Positions 8,856-17,166 of a stretch of DNA of 64,000 nucleotides are shown in pieces; the first letter of the stretch is position 1, and the number at the start of each line of letters is the position of its first letter. Source of the DNA: Novosphingobium huizhouense (lineage in GTDB: Bacteria > Pseudomonadota > Alphaproteobacteria > Sphingomonadales > Sphingomonadaceae); assembly GCF_020179475.1 (NCBI RefSeq), contig NZ_JAILXZ010000001.1, forward strand, positions 186,001-250,000. Reading direction: 5' to 3'. Both the position numbers and the translations under genes were made by a program. The notes below the pieces were generated by a model, which saw nothing but the letters and a program-made list of their open reading frames with translations, made no database searches and was not told the DNA's origin.

Positions 8856-9806
8856 TCAGTAGCCGAGGGTGAGGTCGACCTTCGGCGAAAGCTCCTGCCC
8901 AGTGCGGTAACGCTCGAGATTCTCGAGGAAACGCGCTGCCGAGCGCTGGAACATCCTGTCCTGCGCCCGGCCCGACAGGTGCATCGTCACGTGCGCGTTG
9001 GGCAGCGACCACAGCGGATGTTCGGCAGGCAGCGGCTCGGGCGTGGTTACGTCGAGGAACGCCGCGCCGATGCGCCGGGCTTCAAGCGCTTCGACCAGCG
9101 CCTCCTGATCGACCACGGTGCCGCGCGCGACGTTCACGAGCACCGCGCCGGACTTCATCGCGGCAAGCTCGGCCGCGCCGATCATGCCTTCGGTCTCAGC
9201 CGTTGCGGGTACGGCGAGGATCACCCAGTCGAACGTGCCCAGCTGCGCGCGCCATGCGTCGGGGCCCAGCGCGCCCTCCCCGCCCGAGCGGCGCACCTTC
9301 ACCACCTCGACATCCATCGCCGAAAGGACGCGGTCGACGCGCTGCCCGATCGCGCCATAGCCCAGCAGCAGTGCGCGGCTGCCGGCAAGTTCGACCTTGC
9401 CCGGCGAATCCATGAGCCACTCGTGGCGGTCCTGCGCCCGCACCACCTCGCGATAGCCCTTGGCCACGGTGAGCATGCCCATGACCACGTATTCGGCGAT
9501 GGTCACCGCGTTGATGCCGACGCCGTTGGTATAGACGACGCCGCGTTCGGCCATGACATCGAGCGGCATGCCATCGACGCCGGCATAGATCGAGTTTAGC
9601 CAGCGCAGCTTCGTCGCGCGGCGCACCGCTTCGGCCATCGGCGCCTTGTCGTTGAGATCGAACCAGCCGATCTCGGCCTCGGGCGCGAGGTCGAACAGCT
9701 CCTGCGTATGGCGGAAGGTGCGCAGATCAACCCATTCGGGGAGCCGCCCTGCGACAAGCGGCGCGATCATCGCGTTGGCGACGAGGATGGTTCGACCGGC
9801 TGTCAT
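8856..9806 (-). CDS. D-2-hydroxyacid dehydrogenase family protein
   Basis: 316 residues from the ATG at 9806, preceded by AGGAGA. It is an NAD(P)-dependent oxidoreductase for 2-hydroxy/2-oxo acids. The Rossmann motif is GYGAIGQRV. The substrate-side segment (NSIYAGVDGMPLDVMAERGV) and the segment VNVARGTVVDQEALVEAL, which carries the conserved Arg, are family hallmarks. In the C-terminal part the usual Glu/His pair appears as DVTTPEPLPAEHPLW and NAHVTMHLSG. It lies 177 nt upstream of the ThDP enzyme on the same strand, so a shared role in 2-oxo acid metabolism is plausible but unproven. It is divergent from the small secreted protein at 9865. Confidence 0.85.
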   Translation of the reverse strand: MTAGRTILVANAMIAPLVAGRLPEWVDLRTFRHTQELFDLAPEAEIGWFDLNDKAPMAEAVRRATKLRWLNSIYAGVDGMPLDVMAERGVVYTNGVGINAVTIAEYVVMGMLTVAKGYREVVRAQDRHEWLMDSPGKVELAGSRALLLGYGAIGQRVDRVLSAMDVEVVKVRRSGGEGALGPDAWRAQLGTFDWVILAVPATAETEGMIGAAELAAMKSGAVLVNVARGTVVDQEALVEALEARRIGAAFLDVTTPEPLPAEHPLWSLPNAHVTMHLSGRAQDRMFQRSAARFLENLERYRTGQELSPKVDLTLGY

Positions 9807-9864
9807 TGACTTCGCTCTCCTGCTCGCGTTCTTTTGCAACTACGCTAGCGGGGAGAGCACAGAG

Positions 9865-10575
9865 GTGAAGGCAGTTTTTTCGTTGGCACTGACTGCCACC
9901 ATGCTTTTGTCGACAAGCACCGCTCTCGCCCAAGCAGAAATGAACGAGATCATGGTGACCGCGCAACGGCGCGAAGCCGACGATTTCGACATTAACCGTC
10001 CCGCCGTCGGCCTTCGCCGAACTGCCGATTTCGCGGTCCAGGAAGTGACCATCACGGGGGACACCCGCGATCCGGAAAAGCGGGCCAGTGAAATTTATGC
10101 CATGCTCGCTTCCGCCATCGAGGCGGCGCCCAAGGCTGGCGTCGCGTTAGCGTTCGGAGAAACCACGATCCAGGCGGTCACTCTCAAGAACTACCGCGAC
10201 TTGTCGCTTGCTCGGGACGATCGTCCTGATTCCCAGAAGATCGTTTTCCTGGTGAAAGCGCCTTTGCAGTCAGGCGGCGATGCGAAGGGCGCACAAAGCA
10301 GGATCAATACTTTCGTGAAATCGGTCCAGCCTGCCGGGCGTGCGCTGATGGAAACGACCGGCGACCTCAGCCTTTCGATTGTCGGGCCTGACCAGTACCG
10401 TCCAGCCATTGCCGATATTGTCGCCAGCGACGCCAAGACAATGGCGGCCAAGTTGGGACCAGACTACGGAGTAGAGCTCGAAGGTCTGAACCGTCCGGTC
10501 GAATGGACGCGCGCGGGGCTGTCGGAGGTTCTGCTGTACATACCGTACAAGCTGACGATCGTGCCGAAGCGGTAG
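9865..10575 (+). CDS. Secreted SIMPL-like protein with a TonB-box-like N-terminus
   Basis: 236 residues from a GTG at 9865, chosen because GGGGAGAG lies just upstream and a signal peptide begins there (VKAVFSLALTATMLLSTSTALAQ). Directly after the cleavage site comes EIMVTAQRRE, which looks like the TonB box found at the start of sphingomonad TBDRs, but no plug or barrel follows. The remaining 190 residues (VTITGDT..., ...ADIVASDAKTMAAKLG..., LLYIPYKLTIVPKR) faintly resemble SIMPL/DUF541 periplasmic proteins; this assignment is weak. The region is visibly more AT-rich than its neighbours, which may point to transfer. It is divergent from the dehydrogenase and convergent with cysS. Confidence 0.6.
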   Translation: MKAVFSLALTATMLLSTSTALAQAEMNEIMVTAQRREADDFDINRPAVGLRRTADFAVQEVTITGDTRDPEKRASEIYAMLASAIEAAPKAGVALAFGETTIQAVTLKNYRDLSLARDDRPDSQKIVFLVKAPLQSGGDAKGAQSRINTFVKSVQPAGRALMETTGDLSLSIVGPDQYRPAIADIVASDAKTMAAKLGPDYGVELEGLNRPVEWTRAGLSEVLLYIPYKLTIVPKR

Positions 10576-10577
10576 CC

Positions 10578-12041
10578 TCAGCCCAGCTTCCATTCCCAGC
10601 CGAGCGGATCGCCGTCCATCACCTCGACACCCTTGGCGGCGAGCTCGTCGCGCAGCGCATCGGAGCGGGCGAAGTCCTTTTCGGCGCGTGCCGCCTTGCG
10701 TTCCGCAAGCACCGCCTCGATCTCGGCTTCGTCGACCTCGACACCCTTGGGGCGCAGGCGCAGCGCCGCGCGGTCGAGATCGAGAAGGTCCAGCCCGAGC
10801 ACCGCATCGACCGCGGCGATCGCCGCGAGCTTTTCGATCGGATCGACCTTCTTCACCGCGACGATCTCGTCGAGCACGGTGAGGGCCACCGAGGTGTTGA
10901 GATCGTCTGAAATCGCGGTGTCGAACTTGTCGAGCAGGGGCGCGAACTTCGGCCCCGGCGCGCCCGGGGCGGCGTCACCTGCCCGCTCCTTCAGCTGCGC
11001 GACGGCCAGCACCAGCCGCTTCAGCCGCGTCAGCGCCGCGCCCAGCCCGTCCCAGCTGAATTCGAGCTCGCTGCGATAGTGCGCCTGCAGGCAGAGCAGA
11101 CGGTAGGCGAGCGGGTGGTAGCCCTTGTCGATCAGCAGTTGCAGCCGCAGGAATTCGCCCGACGACTTGCTCATCTTGCCGCTGCGTTCGACCAGGAAGT
11201 TGTTGTGCATCCACACTTTCGCGCCGCTGTTACTCGGCACCGAAAGCCCATTGGTGCAGCAGAACGCCTGGTTCTGCGCGATCTCGTTGGGGTGGTGGAT
11301 TTCGCGGTGGTCGATGCCGCCGGTGTGGATGTCGAAGGGAAAGCCGAGCACTTCGCCCGACATGACCGAGCATTCGAGATGCCATCCCGGCGCGCCGCGA
11401 CCCCAGGGGCTGTCCCATTCCATCTGGCGCGTCTCGCCCGCAGGCGTCTTGCGCCAGATGGCGAAGTCGGCGGCGTTGCGCTTGCCTTCTACCGCCTCGA
11501 TGCGCCCTTCCCCTTCCTCGGTCTGCGCGCGCGCCAGCCGGCCATAGTCGGCGACGGTCGAAACGTCGAAGTAGAGCCCGCTCTCCAGCTCGTAGCAGTG
11601 CTGCGGCGCGATCTTCCTGGCGAAGTCGATCATCGCGGGCACGTAGTCGGTGGCGATGGTCCACTGCGCCGGCTGGCGGATGTTGAGCGCGCGCACATCG
11701 GCCCAGTAGGCCTGCTTGTAGTGCTCGGCGATGTCCCAGATCGACTGCTTCTGAGCCGCCGCCATCCGCTCCATCTTGTCCTCGCCATCGTCGGCGTCGT
11801 CGGTCAGGTGGCCGACGTCGGTGATGTTGATGACGTGGGTGAGCCGGTAGCCCTTGAAGCTGAGCGTGCGCCCCAGCACGTCGGCAAAGACATAGGCGCG
11901 CATGTTGCCGATGTGGGGATAGTTGTAGACCGTCGGCCCGCACGAGTAGACGCGCGCCTCGCCTTCGTGGACCGGCACGAAGGGCTCGAGACTGCGGGTC
12001 AGGCTGTTGAACAGCGTCAGCGGGCGGGCGGTGGTATCCAT
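10578..12041 (-). CDS. cysS: Cysteinyl-tRNA synthetase
   Basis: 487 residues, normal length for the family. It charges tRNA-Cys with cysteine in the cytoplasm. The class I signatures are present: the HIGH-type motif in YPHIGNMRA near residue 40 and KMSKS near residue 295. The zinc-site residues typical of CysRS are visible: the first Cys in YSCGPTVYNY, then GWHLECSVMSGEVLG and GGIDHREIHHPNE. A C-terminal helical anticodon-binding region ends in GDPLGWEWKLG. The stop lies 2 nt from the stop of the convergent gene at 9865-10575. No operon partner is evident. Confidence 0.97.
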   Translation of the reverse strand: MDTTARPLTLFNSLTRSLEPFVPVHEGEARVYSCGPTVYNYPHIGNMRAYVFADVLGRTLSFKGYRLTHVINITDVGHLTDDADDGEDKMERMAAAQKQSIWDIAEHYKQAYWADVRALNIRQPAQWTIATDYVPAMIDFARKIAPQHCYELESGLYFDVSTVADYGRLARAQTEEGEGRIEAVEGKRNAADFAIWRKTPAGETRQMEWDSPWGRGAPGWHLECSVMSGEVLGFPFDIHTGGIDHREIHHPNEIAQNQAFCCTNGLSVPSNSGAKVWMHNNFLVERSGKMSKSSGEFLRLQLLIDKGYHPLAYRLLCLQAHYRSELEFSWDGLGAALTRLKRLVLAVAQLKERAGDAAPGAPGPKFAPLLDKFDTAISDDLNTSVALTVLDEIVAVKKVDPIEKLAAIAAVDAVLGLDLLDLDRAALRLRPKGVEVDEAEIEAVLAERKAARAEKDFARSDALRDELAAKGVEVMDGDPLGWEWKLG

Positions 12042-12089
12042 GGGCCAGCGCCTTGCCCGCTCGGGGCGCGTCCGGTCAAGCGTGGCGGT

Positions 12090-12842
12090 TCAGCCCCCCA
12101 CCGCGCTGTTGGCCATGGCGTCGAGCTGCGCGGTGCAGCCGCTGTCGGCCAGCAGGCTCGCCATGCCGAGCCCGTCGGTCGGCACTTGCGCCAGAAGCTT
12201 GATCTTGATCGAAACCGTGCGCCCGACCGGATTGCGGAAGCCATAGGTCTGGCCGTCGATGATCGGCAGCGCATCGGCCGGCCAGAGCTTGAGCGGATTG
12301 CCGGCGTTCCAGGTGACGTCGGCGCTCGCCCCGTTGGCGCCGGTCAGCTTGCCCATGCCGGTCTCGACCGGATCGGGCCGCCACAGCACCACCTGGCGCG
12401 GATCGGCGACGCAGAAGGTGCCGCCCTTGGTCACATCGAGGTACCAGATCGAATCCGGGCCGCTGGCAGGCTCGCCCGCCGCCGTGGGCGCGCCGCGCAC
12501 CGCCCCGGTGCGCACGCGCGCGCCGCCCGGGGCCGTCGCCATCTGCGCCATCGCCAGCGTGCTCGCCTGGTCTCGGCTAACCGCGGCCGTGACGGGAAAC
12601 GCGCCGGGGCCGTTGAGCACGCGGGTGCCCGACCGGTCGATCACGGTGACGTGGTCGCCCGCCTTGAGCGCAAGGGTGGCGCTCGCGGGCAGCTTCTTGC
12701 CCATCGGGTACTGCGCCGCCGAAGGCCCGGTCGAGCGGACCACCACCGCCTGCGCCATCGCGGCATGGCCGGCGACCAGCGCGACGACACCCGCTGCAGT
12801 GGCGAGGAACTTGGCGGACTTGGTGGCATCAACCCAGAACAT
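12090..12842 (-). CDS. Secreted protein of unknown function, coupled to the CHASE2 cyclase
   Basis: 250 residues. The ATG at 12842 follows a strong GAAGGAGA site that lies inside the end of the cyclase gene; the two genes overlap by 14 nt, so translation is probably coupled. A signal peptide covers about residues 10-31 (cleavage near AAMAQA). After it comes a segment, RSTGPSAAQYPMGKKLP...LKAGDHVTVIDRSGTRVLNGPG, that resembles the small all-beta folds of FecR-like periplasmic proteins. I do not recognise the C-terminal half, which has two Cys residues (GGTFCVADP and DSGCTAQLD). Because the cyclase has a large extracytoplasmic CHASE2 domain, this exported protein could be its ligand or partner. 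That is inference from gene order. Confidence 0.75.
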   Translation of the reverse strand: MFWVDATKSAKFLATAAGVVALVAGHAAMAQAVVVRSTGPSAAQYPMGKKLPASATLALKAGDHVTVIDRSGTRVLNGPGAFPVTAAVSRDQASTLAMAQMATAPGGARVRTGAVRGAPTAAGEPASGPDSIWYLDVTKGGTFCVADPRQVVLWRPDPVETGMGKLTGANGASADVTWNAGNPLKLWPADALPIIDGQTYGFRNPVGRTVSIKIKLLAQVPTDGLGMASLLADSGCTAQLDAMANSAVGG

Positions 12843-14892
12843 GGCTTTCTCCTTCGTGCGCTTGGGCAAGGCGATCGGCAAGGTTCGCCAGCGCCCGATC
12901 ATCCATAGACCGTTGCGCGATTCGCTCTGTGACGTTGCGCACGGTCGCGCCATCGCCGGCACGGTGCGCCGCGACCAGCGCCTCGGCAAGAGCGACATCG
13001 CGTTCGTCGCCCGGCGGCAGCGGCTCGAACACCTCCACCGGCGTCGCCCGCCCGCGCAGCGTGACCGTGCCCATCGGACGAAACCGCGTCTGCCCAGCGC
13101 TCTGCGCGAATTCACCGCCAAGCCGCTCCAGCGCCTCGCGGCTGACGAGGACCGTCGTGTCGAGCGTCTTGTTCGCGCCCTCGAGCCGGGCGGCGGTGTT
13201 CATCGCATCGCCAAGCGCGGTGTACTGGATGCGGCCTTCGCCACCGAAGTTGCCGACGATCGCCTCGCCGTAGTGGACGCCGACGCGGGTCCGGCCGACC
13301 GGCGGCACGCCTTCGGGCACGGCGCGGCGGAAGTCTTCGCCCGCCTGGTACATCGCCAGCGCAGCGGCGATGGCGCGCTCGCCGTCGTCGGGCTTGGCGA
13401 GCGGCGCCCCCCAGAACGCGACCACGGCATCGCCGACGAACTTGTCGAGCGTGCCGCCATATTGCAGCACCACCGCGGACAGGCGGTCGAGGTAGTCGTT
13501 GAGCAGCCGCGCGATCATTTCCGGCTCGACCGCATGGGTCAGCTTGGTGAAGCCCTCGAGGTCGGAGAACAGGCAGAAGATCGCGCGCTTTTCACCGTGC
13601 AGCTGCAACCGTTCGGGATTGCGCATGATCTCGTTGGCGATCGAGCGCGGCAGGTACTTGCCCAGCGCGCCTTGCGCGAACTCGCGCTGGGCGGCGTTAA
13701 GCGCGCGCAGCGCCGAGCTGACCGCGAGGTAGCCGAGCAGCCAGCCCATGAACCAGCCGAACGCCGGCAGGTTGAGCGTGTCAAAGCCTGCGCGCTGCAT
13801 CACAAAGGGCAGCAGCAGCACCAGCGCGAACTGCACAACCACGCCGAGCGCAAGCTGCCAGGTGCGCGCGCGGGCGAGCGCGGTCAGCGCGCCGAGGCCG
13901 ACCGCGAGCAGCGCGAAGCCGAGCTTGGCGACGGACGGGATCTCCCGCGGCAGCGCGCGGTCGAGCACTTGCGCGAGCATCGCTGCGTGAATCGCGACGC
14001 CGATCGTCTGGGTCTCGCCCATGATCCGGGTGTTGGTGCGGGTGAACGGCGTGTCGAACTTGTCGAAGTCGGAAAAGTGCGCGCCGATCAGGACGTAGCG
14101 GCCCTTGATCTGGTCCTGCGCGAAGGCGGCGGTCTCGGGATCGGCGAGGAAATCGATCGGCAGCTCGTCGAACACCGGCCGGTCGCTCGAGGCCGGGCGG
14201 CGAAAGCGGATCGGGCCGGTGTAGCCGCCAAAGCGCGCGTCGGCATCGCCCGGGACGGTGGCGGTCATCGCCATCGACAGCAGCGGCGGCATCCCGGGCT
14301 TCCGCGCCGGCCAGCGCCGGGCGACGTTGTCGGCGTCGTTGTCGAGCAGGATCGAGGCCGGGCGCACGGTCGGCCCGCGCACCGCCGCGATCGTCGCGCG
14401 CAAGTCCTGCTCCTGCTCCCAGGTGATGTTCTCGGGGCTCGCCTTGTTGGTGGTAAAGGCGAGGAACACCGGGATCGTCGTCGCCTGCAGCGCCTGGTGG
14501 AGCACCGGATCGTCGGGCTGGGCGCTGTCGAGCAGGACGTCGACGCCGACCGCTTTCGCCCCCAACTTGCCGATATTAGCGATCGCCTGCGCCATCATCG
14601 TCCGGTCGACGGGCGAGATCTTGCCGGTCTTGCGGTTGGTATCGGGGGTATAGACGACGAGCGTGATGCGCTTGTCGGTATCGACCGCGGGGGCAAGCGT
14701 CGCCGCGCGCAGGTCGTAGAGCGCGGATTCGGCGTCGCGCAACAACGGCAGGGTCCAGCTCGCCAGCGCAACGACGACGCCGACGGCAAGCAGCAGCACG
14801 AGCACGCCGACCCGCTGCACGCCGAGTTGGCGGATCCCGCCGGCAAGCCGCTGGCCGAGGCTCTGCCCGGTCTGGTCGTGGCTATCCGGCAT
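12829..14892 (-). CDS. CHASE2-domain adenylate/guanylate cyclase, membrane-bound
   Basis: 687 residues from the ATG at 14892 (GGGGGGAGCGGGA upstream; an upstream in-frame start would add 22 residues). One transmembrane helix at about residues 28-47 leads into an extracytoplasmic CHASE2 domain (about 50-330, with VVYTPDTNRKTG, AKAVGVDVLLD and KGRYVLIGAHFSDFDKFDTPFTR). Two or three helices follow (about 330-410), then a cytoplasmic class III cyclase domain. The catalytic features are intact: metal-binding FSDLEGFTKL and GGTLDKFVGDAVVAFWGAP, and the substrate segment VGVHYGEAIVGNFG...QYTALGDAMNTAARLEG. It should make cAMP (or cGMP) in response to a periplasmic signal. It overlaps the downstream secreted-protein gene. 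Confidence 0.92.
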   Translation of the reverse strand: MPDSHDQTGQSLGQRLAGGIRQLGVQRVGVLVLLLAVGVVVALASWTLPLLRDAESALYDLRAATLAPAVDTDKRITLVVYTPDTNRKTGKISPVDRTMMAQAIANIGKLGAKAVGVDVLLDSAQPDDPVLHQALQATTIPVFLAFTTNKASPENITWEQEQDLRATIAAVRGPTVRPASILLDNDADNVARRWPARKPGMPPLLSMAMTATVPGDADARFGGYTGPIRFRRPASSDRPVFDELPIDFLADPETAAFAQDQIKGRYVLIGAHFSDFDKFDTPFTRTNTRIMGETQTIGVAIHAAMLAQVLDRALPREIPSVAKLGFALLAVGLGALTALARARTWQLALGVVVQFALVLLLPFVMQRAGFDTLNLPAFGWFMGWLLGYLAVSSALRALNAAQREFAQGALGKYLPRSIANEIMRNPERLQLHGEKRAIFCLFSDLEGFTKLTHAVEPEMIARLLNDYLDRLSAVVLQYGGTLDKFVGDAVVAFWGAPLAKPDDGERAIAAALAMYQAGEDFRRAVPEGVPPVGRTRVGVHYGEAIVGNFGGEGRIQYTALGDAMNTAARLEGANKTLDTTVLVSREALERLGGEFAQSAGQTRFRPMGTVTLRGRATPVEVFEPLPPGDERDVALAEALVAAHRAGDGATVRNVTERIAQRSMDDRALANLADRLAQAHEGESHVLG

Positions 14893-15056
14893 TCCCGCTC
14901 CCCCCGATCGCGCCATCCCCCGCGCCGATCCGACCGGGTTATGGACGCTTGCGCGCAAGGCGCAAGCGCGATTGGCGCGAGTGCGGAGCTACCGCATTGG
15001 CGCGCAAGCGAATTGTACGGACGCGACGTTCGTGGCGTCGCCCCGTCGCGATGGGC

Positions 15057-15728
15057 TCAGAAGCCTTCGAACCGCACGGCTTCCGATAGCGGCGCGCGCG
15101 GCACCGGGAAGGCATTGATCGGATCGCTCGCGTCGCGCCTGCCGATCGACAGGCCGCAGAAGAACACGTGGTCCTCGGGGATCGCGACGCAGGCGCGGAT
15201 CTGCTTCTGGTAGATCGCCCAGGCTTCCTGCGCGCAGGAATCGAGCCCCTCCTCGCGCAGCAGCAGCATCACCGTCTGCAGCCACATGCCGATGTCGGAC
15301 CACTGCGGCGGGCCCATGTAGCGCGGCGTGTGGACCAACATCAGCACCGGCGCATCGAACGCGCGGAAGTTGGCCATGAAGCGCGACAGGCGGCCCTTCT
15401 TGTCCTCGCGCGGGATGCCGAGCGCGGCATACATCGCCTCGCCCACTCCGAAGCGCCGCTCGGCATAGGCGCCGTCGAGCTCGGGCGGGTAGATGTTGTA
15501 TTCGGGCGCGTGCGCCGCCGGGCCCTGCGGGATGACCCTAGCGGTCTCCTCGACCAGCCGCTTCAGCGGCTCGCCCGCGATCACCACCGCATTCCACGGC
15601 TGGGTATTGCCGCCCGAGGGCGAGCGCTGCGCCTTTTCGAGCACGCGCTCGATCACCGCGCGGTCGACCGCCTCGGGCAGGAACGCGCGGATCGAGCGGC
15701 GCGTCTCGACGGCTTCGGATACGTTCAT
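15057..15728 (-). CDS. Nitroreductase family protein (second copy of a tandem pair)
   Basis: 223 residues, ATG at 15728. It is an FMN-dependent nitroreductase-fold enzyme: the N-terminal FMN-phosphate motif RRSIRAFLPEAV, the segment SPSGGNTQPWNAVVI, and the C-terminal FFCGLSIGRRDASDPINAFP are family hallmarks. A central block, PPQWSDIGMWLQTVMLLLREEGLDSCAQEAW, is almost the same as in the gene just upstream, so the two arose by duplication. The genes are 26 nt apart and likely co-transcribed from the promoter with the TTAA-N8-TTAA site at 16505. Proteins of this fold reduce nitro groups, quinones or enones; the true substrate is unknown. Confidence 0.9.
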   Translation of the reverse strand: MNVSEAVETRRSIRAFLPEAVDRAVIERVLEKAQRSPSGGNTQPWNAVVIAGEPLKRLVEETARVIPQGPAAHAPEYNIYPPELDGAYAERRFGVGEAMYAALGIPREDKKGRLSRFMANFRAFDAPVLMLVHTPRYMGPPQWSDIGMWLQTVMLLLREEGLDSCAQEAWAIYQKQIRACVAIPEDHVFFCGLSIGRRDASDPINAFPVPRAPLSEAVRFEGF

Positions 15729-15754
15729 CGGGGCTGGGTCCGGTGCTGGAGCGA

Positions 15755-16471
15755 TCAGAAGCCGATGAAGCGGACGTGGTCGTCCACGGCCACGCGCTCG
15801 CGGGGGAAGTTGTTCACCGCCTCGTCCTCGGCGCGGTAGCCGATGGCGATGCCGCAGAACAGGATGTGGCTCTCGTCGGAAACGCCGATGTGCTCCTTGA
15901 TCAGCCGGGCATAGAGCGACAGGAACTCCTGCGGGCAGGTGTCGAGCCCTTCCTCGCGCGCGAGCAGCATGATCGTCTGCAGCCACATGCCGGTGTCCGA
16001 CCACTGCGGCGCGCCGTTGCGCCTGTCCATGTAGCAGACGAGCAAGGCAGGCGCGCCGAACGAGGTCGCGTTCTTCTGCATGAACTCCATCCGCGCGTCC
16101 TTGTCGCCCCGGCCGATGTTCATCGCGGTATACATCGCCGCGCCGACCGCCTGGAGCCGCGCCTTGCATTCGGGGATCACTTCGGGATCGGAGAAGCTGT
16201 ATTCGATCGGGTCCTGCGGCGGGCTCTGCAGGATCTTGGCCTGGAGCGCCTTGAGCGGCTCGCCGGTCAGGATCGTCGCTTCCCACGGTTGGAAGTTGCA
16301 GCCCGACGGCGCCCAGCGCGCCTTGTCCATGATCCGGCGCAGCACCTCGAGCGGCACCGGCGTATCCTTGAACGCCCGGATCGACCGGCGCGACAGCACG
16401 GCATCGGTCACGGACATCTGCGTGGCGGCGGCAGCGGCGGCCGGCGCCGCATCCAGCGTGGCGGTGGACAT
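15755..16471 (-). CDS. Nitroreductase family protein (first copy of a tandem pair)
   Basis: 238 residues from the ATG at 16471, with GGGGGAGAG upstream. The FMN-binding start is RRSIRAFKDTPVP, followed by APSGCNFQPWEATIL, APQWSDTGMWLQTIMLLAREEGLDTCPQEF and the C-terminal LFCGIAIGYRAEDEAVNNFP. An Ala-rich extension of about 17 residues precedes the domain and is absent from the paralogue downstream. The promoter region holds a TTAA-N8-TTAA inverted repeat 34-49 nt before the start codon, a motif shared with the tetR/Old Yellow Enzyme and thiolase promoters. Regulation by that TetR protein is therefore plausible. Confidence 0.9.
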   Translation of the reverse strand: MSTATLDAAPAAAAAATQMSVTDAVLSRRSIRAFKDTPVPLEVLRRIMDKARWAPSGCNFQPWEATILTGEPLKALQAKILQSPPQDPIEYSFSDPEVIPECKARLQAVGAAMYTAMNIGRGDKDARMEFMQKNATSFGAPALLVCYMDRRNGAPQWSDTGMWLQTIMLLAREEGLDTCPQEFLSLYARLIKEHIGVSDESHILFCGIAIGYRAEDEAVNNFPRERVAVDDHVRFIGF

Positions 16472-16504
16472 GACAGGACTCTCCCCCGAAAGGTTGCTTG
16501 CGAT

Positions 16505-16520
16505 TTAATTGATCGGTTAA
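16505..16520. promoter_or_regulatory. TTAA-N8-TTAA operator-like site
   Basis: The sequence TTAATTGATCGGTTAA is an imperfect inverted repeat with AT-rich half-sites in otherwise GC-rich DNA. It lies 34-49 nt upstream of the first nitroreductase start. The same spacing recurs at 53151 and 63368. Confidence 0.55.
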
Positions 16521-16559
16521 GCGCTTTCGGTCAAGCTCATTCGTCCACACTCTGGCGGG

Positions 16560-16601
16560 AAAAGGGTGCGTCCGGTTAGGGCTGGCCGCTCCGGACGCAC
16601 C
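16560..16601 (-). terminator. Rho-independent terminator of the DUF2846 gene
   Basis: Read on the minus strand, GGTGCGTCCGG (16591-16601) pairs perfectly with CCGGACGCACC (16565-16575) and is followed by CTTTTCC. It starts 7 nt after the stop codon at 16608. It separates the DUF2846 gene from the nitroreductase operon downstream. Confidence 0.85.
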
Positions 16602-16607
16602 GTGGCA

Positions 16608-17129
16608 TCACTTACTCGGAGTCGTGGTGGCGGAAGCCGAGACGGCGGCCGCCACTTCGTCAGGACGCAACGCGCCCGGCCCGGGTCCCATGTCGTCGGC
16701 ATCGACGAGCCGGTCGGTTCCTGCCTTCACGAAGGCCTCCTGGGTCGAAGGTGCAAGATCGGGACGACCGGCCATGATACCCATCTTGATCTTGCACATT
16801 GCATACTGCGTCTCATCCGCCTCGACTTCGAGAGCGAGCGTGTCCTTGGCTTCGCTCTTCACTGTGTATTCGTGGCGACCGGGCGTGGTTACGAGGATGA
16901 AATAGCGACCGGAGCCGAGCGAACTGATCTTCTGGCCGTTCTCATTGACAGAGCATCCCATCGCCGATCCCACGATCGTACCCGTGCGATAGAACACGAT
17001 CTGGCCCTTTCCTGCCGGGGGCGGCGGAATGACGACAGCGGCCTTTTCGCCAGCATGTGCCGCTGGAGCAGTGGCAAGGGCAATTGTCGCTGTGGCGAGC
17101 ACCGTCGACAGATGGTTTGGCATACGCAT
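16608..17129 (-). CDS. Secreted DUF2846-like protein
   Basis: 173 residues from the ATG at 17129 (AGGAGAG at a good distance; a second ATG at 17123 is possible). The signal peptide is MRMPNHLSTVLATATIALATAPAAHA. The core GKGQIVFYRTGTIVGSAMGCSVNENGQKI and FILVTTPGRHEYTVKSEAKDTL matches the DUF2846 pattern, a small extracytoplasmic beta domain often seen in lipoproteins. Here there is no lipobox, so the protein is probably periplasmic. It lies 37 nt downstream of another secreted-protein gene on the same strand, and a clean terminator follows. Function unknown. Confidence 0.8.
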   Translation of the reverse strand: MRMPNHLSTVLATATIALATAPAAHAGEKAAVVIPPPPAGKGQIVFYRTGTIVGSAMGCSVNENGQKISSLGSGRYFILVTTPGRHEYTVKSEAKDTLALEVEADETQYAMCKIKMGIMAGRPDLAPSTQEAFVKAGTDRLVDADDMGPGPGALRPDEVAAAVSASATTTPSK

Positions 17130-17166
17130 CGGGTATTCTCTCCTGCCTCTAAGGCTTTGATGAAAC

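Noticed and set aside
12259..15213. Plus-strand open frame of 984 codons opposite the CHASE2 cyclase
   Set aside because: Shadow of the cyclase gene; the cyclase has intact catalytic motifs and a signal-coupled partner, this frame has none.
15057..16550. A single 497-codon fusion frame covering both nitroreductases
   Set aside because: Only its second half is in the coding frame of the downstream nitroreductase; the first half is an out-of-frame reading of the upstream one. The two genes have separate starts and stops.
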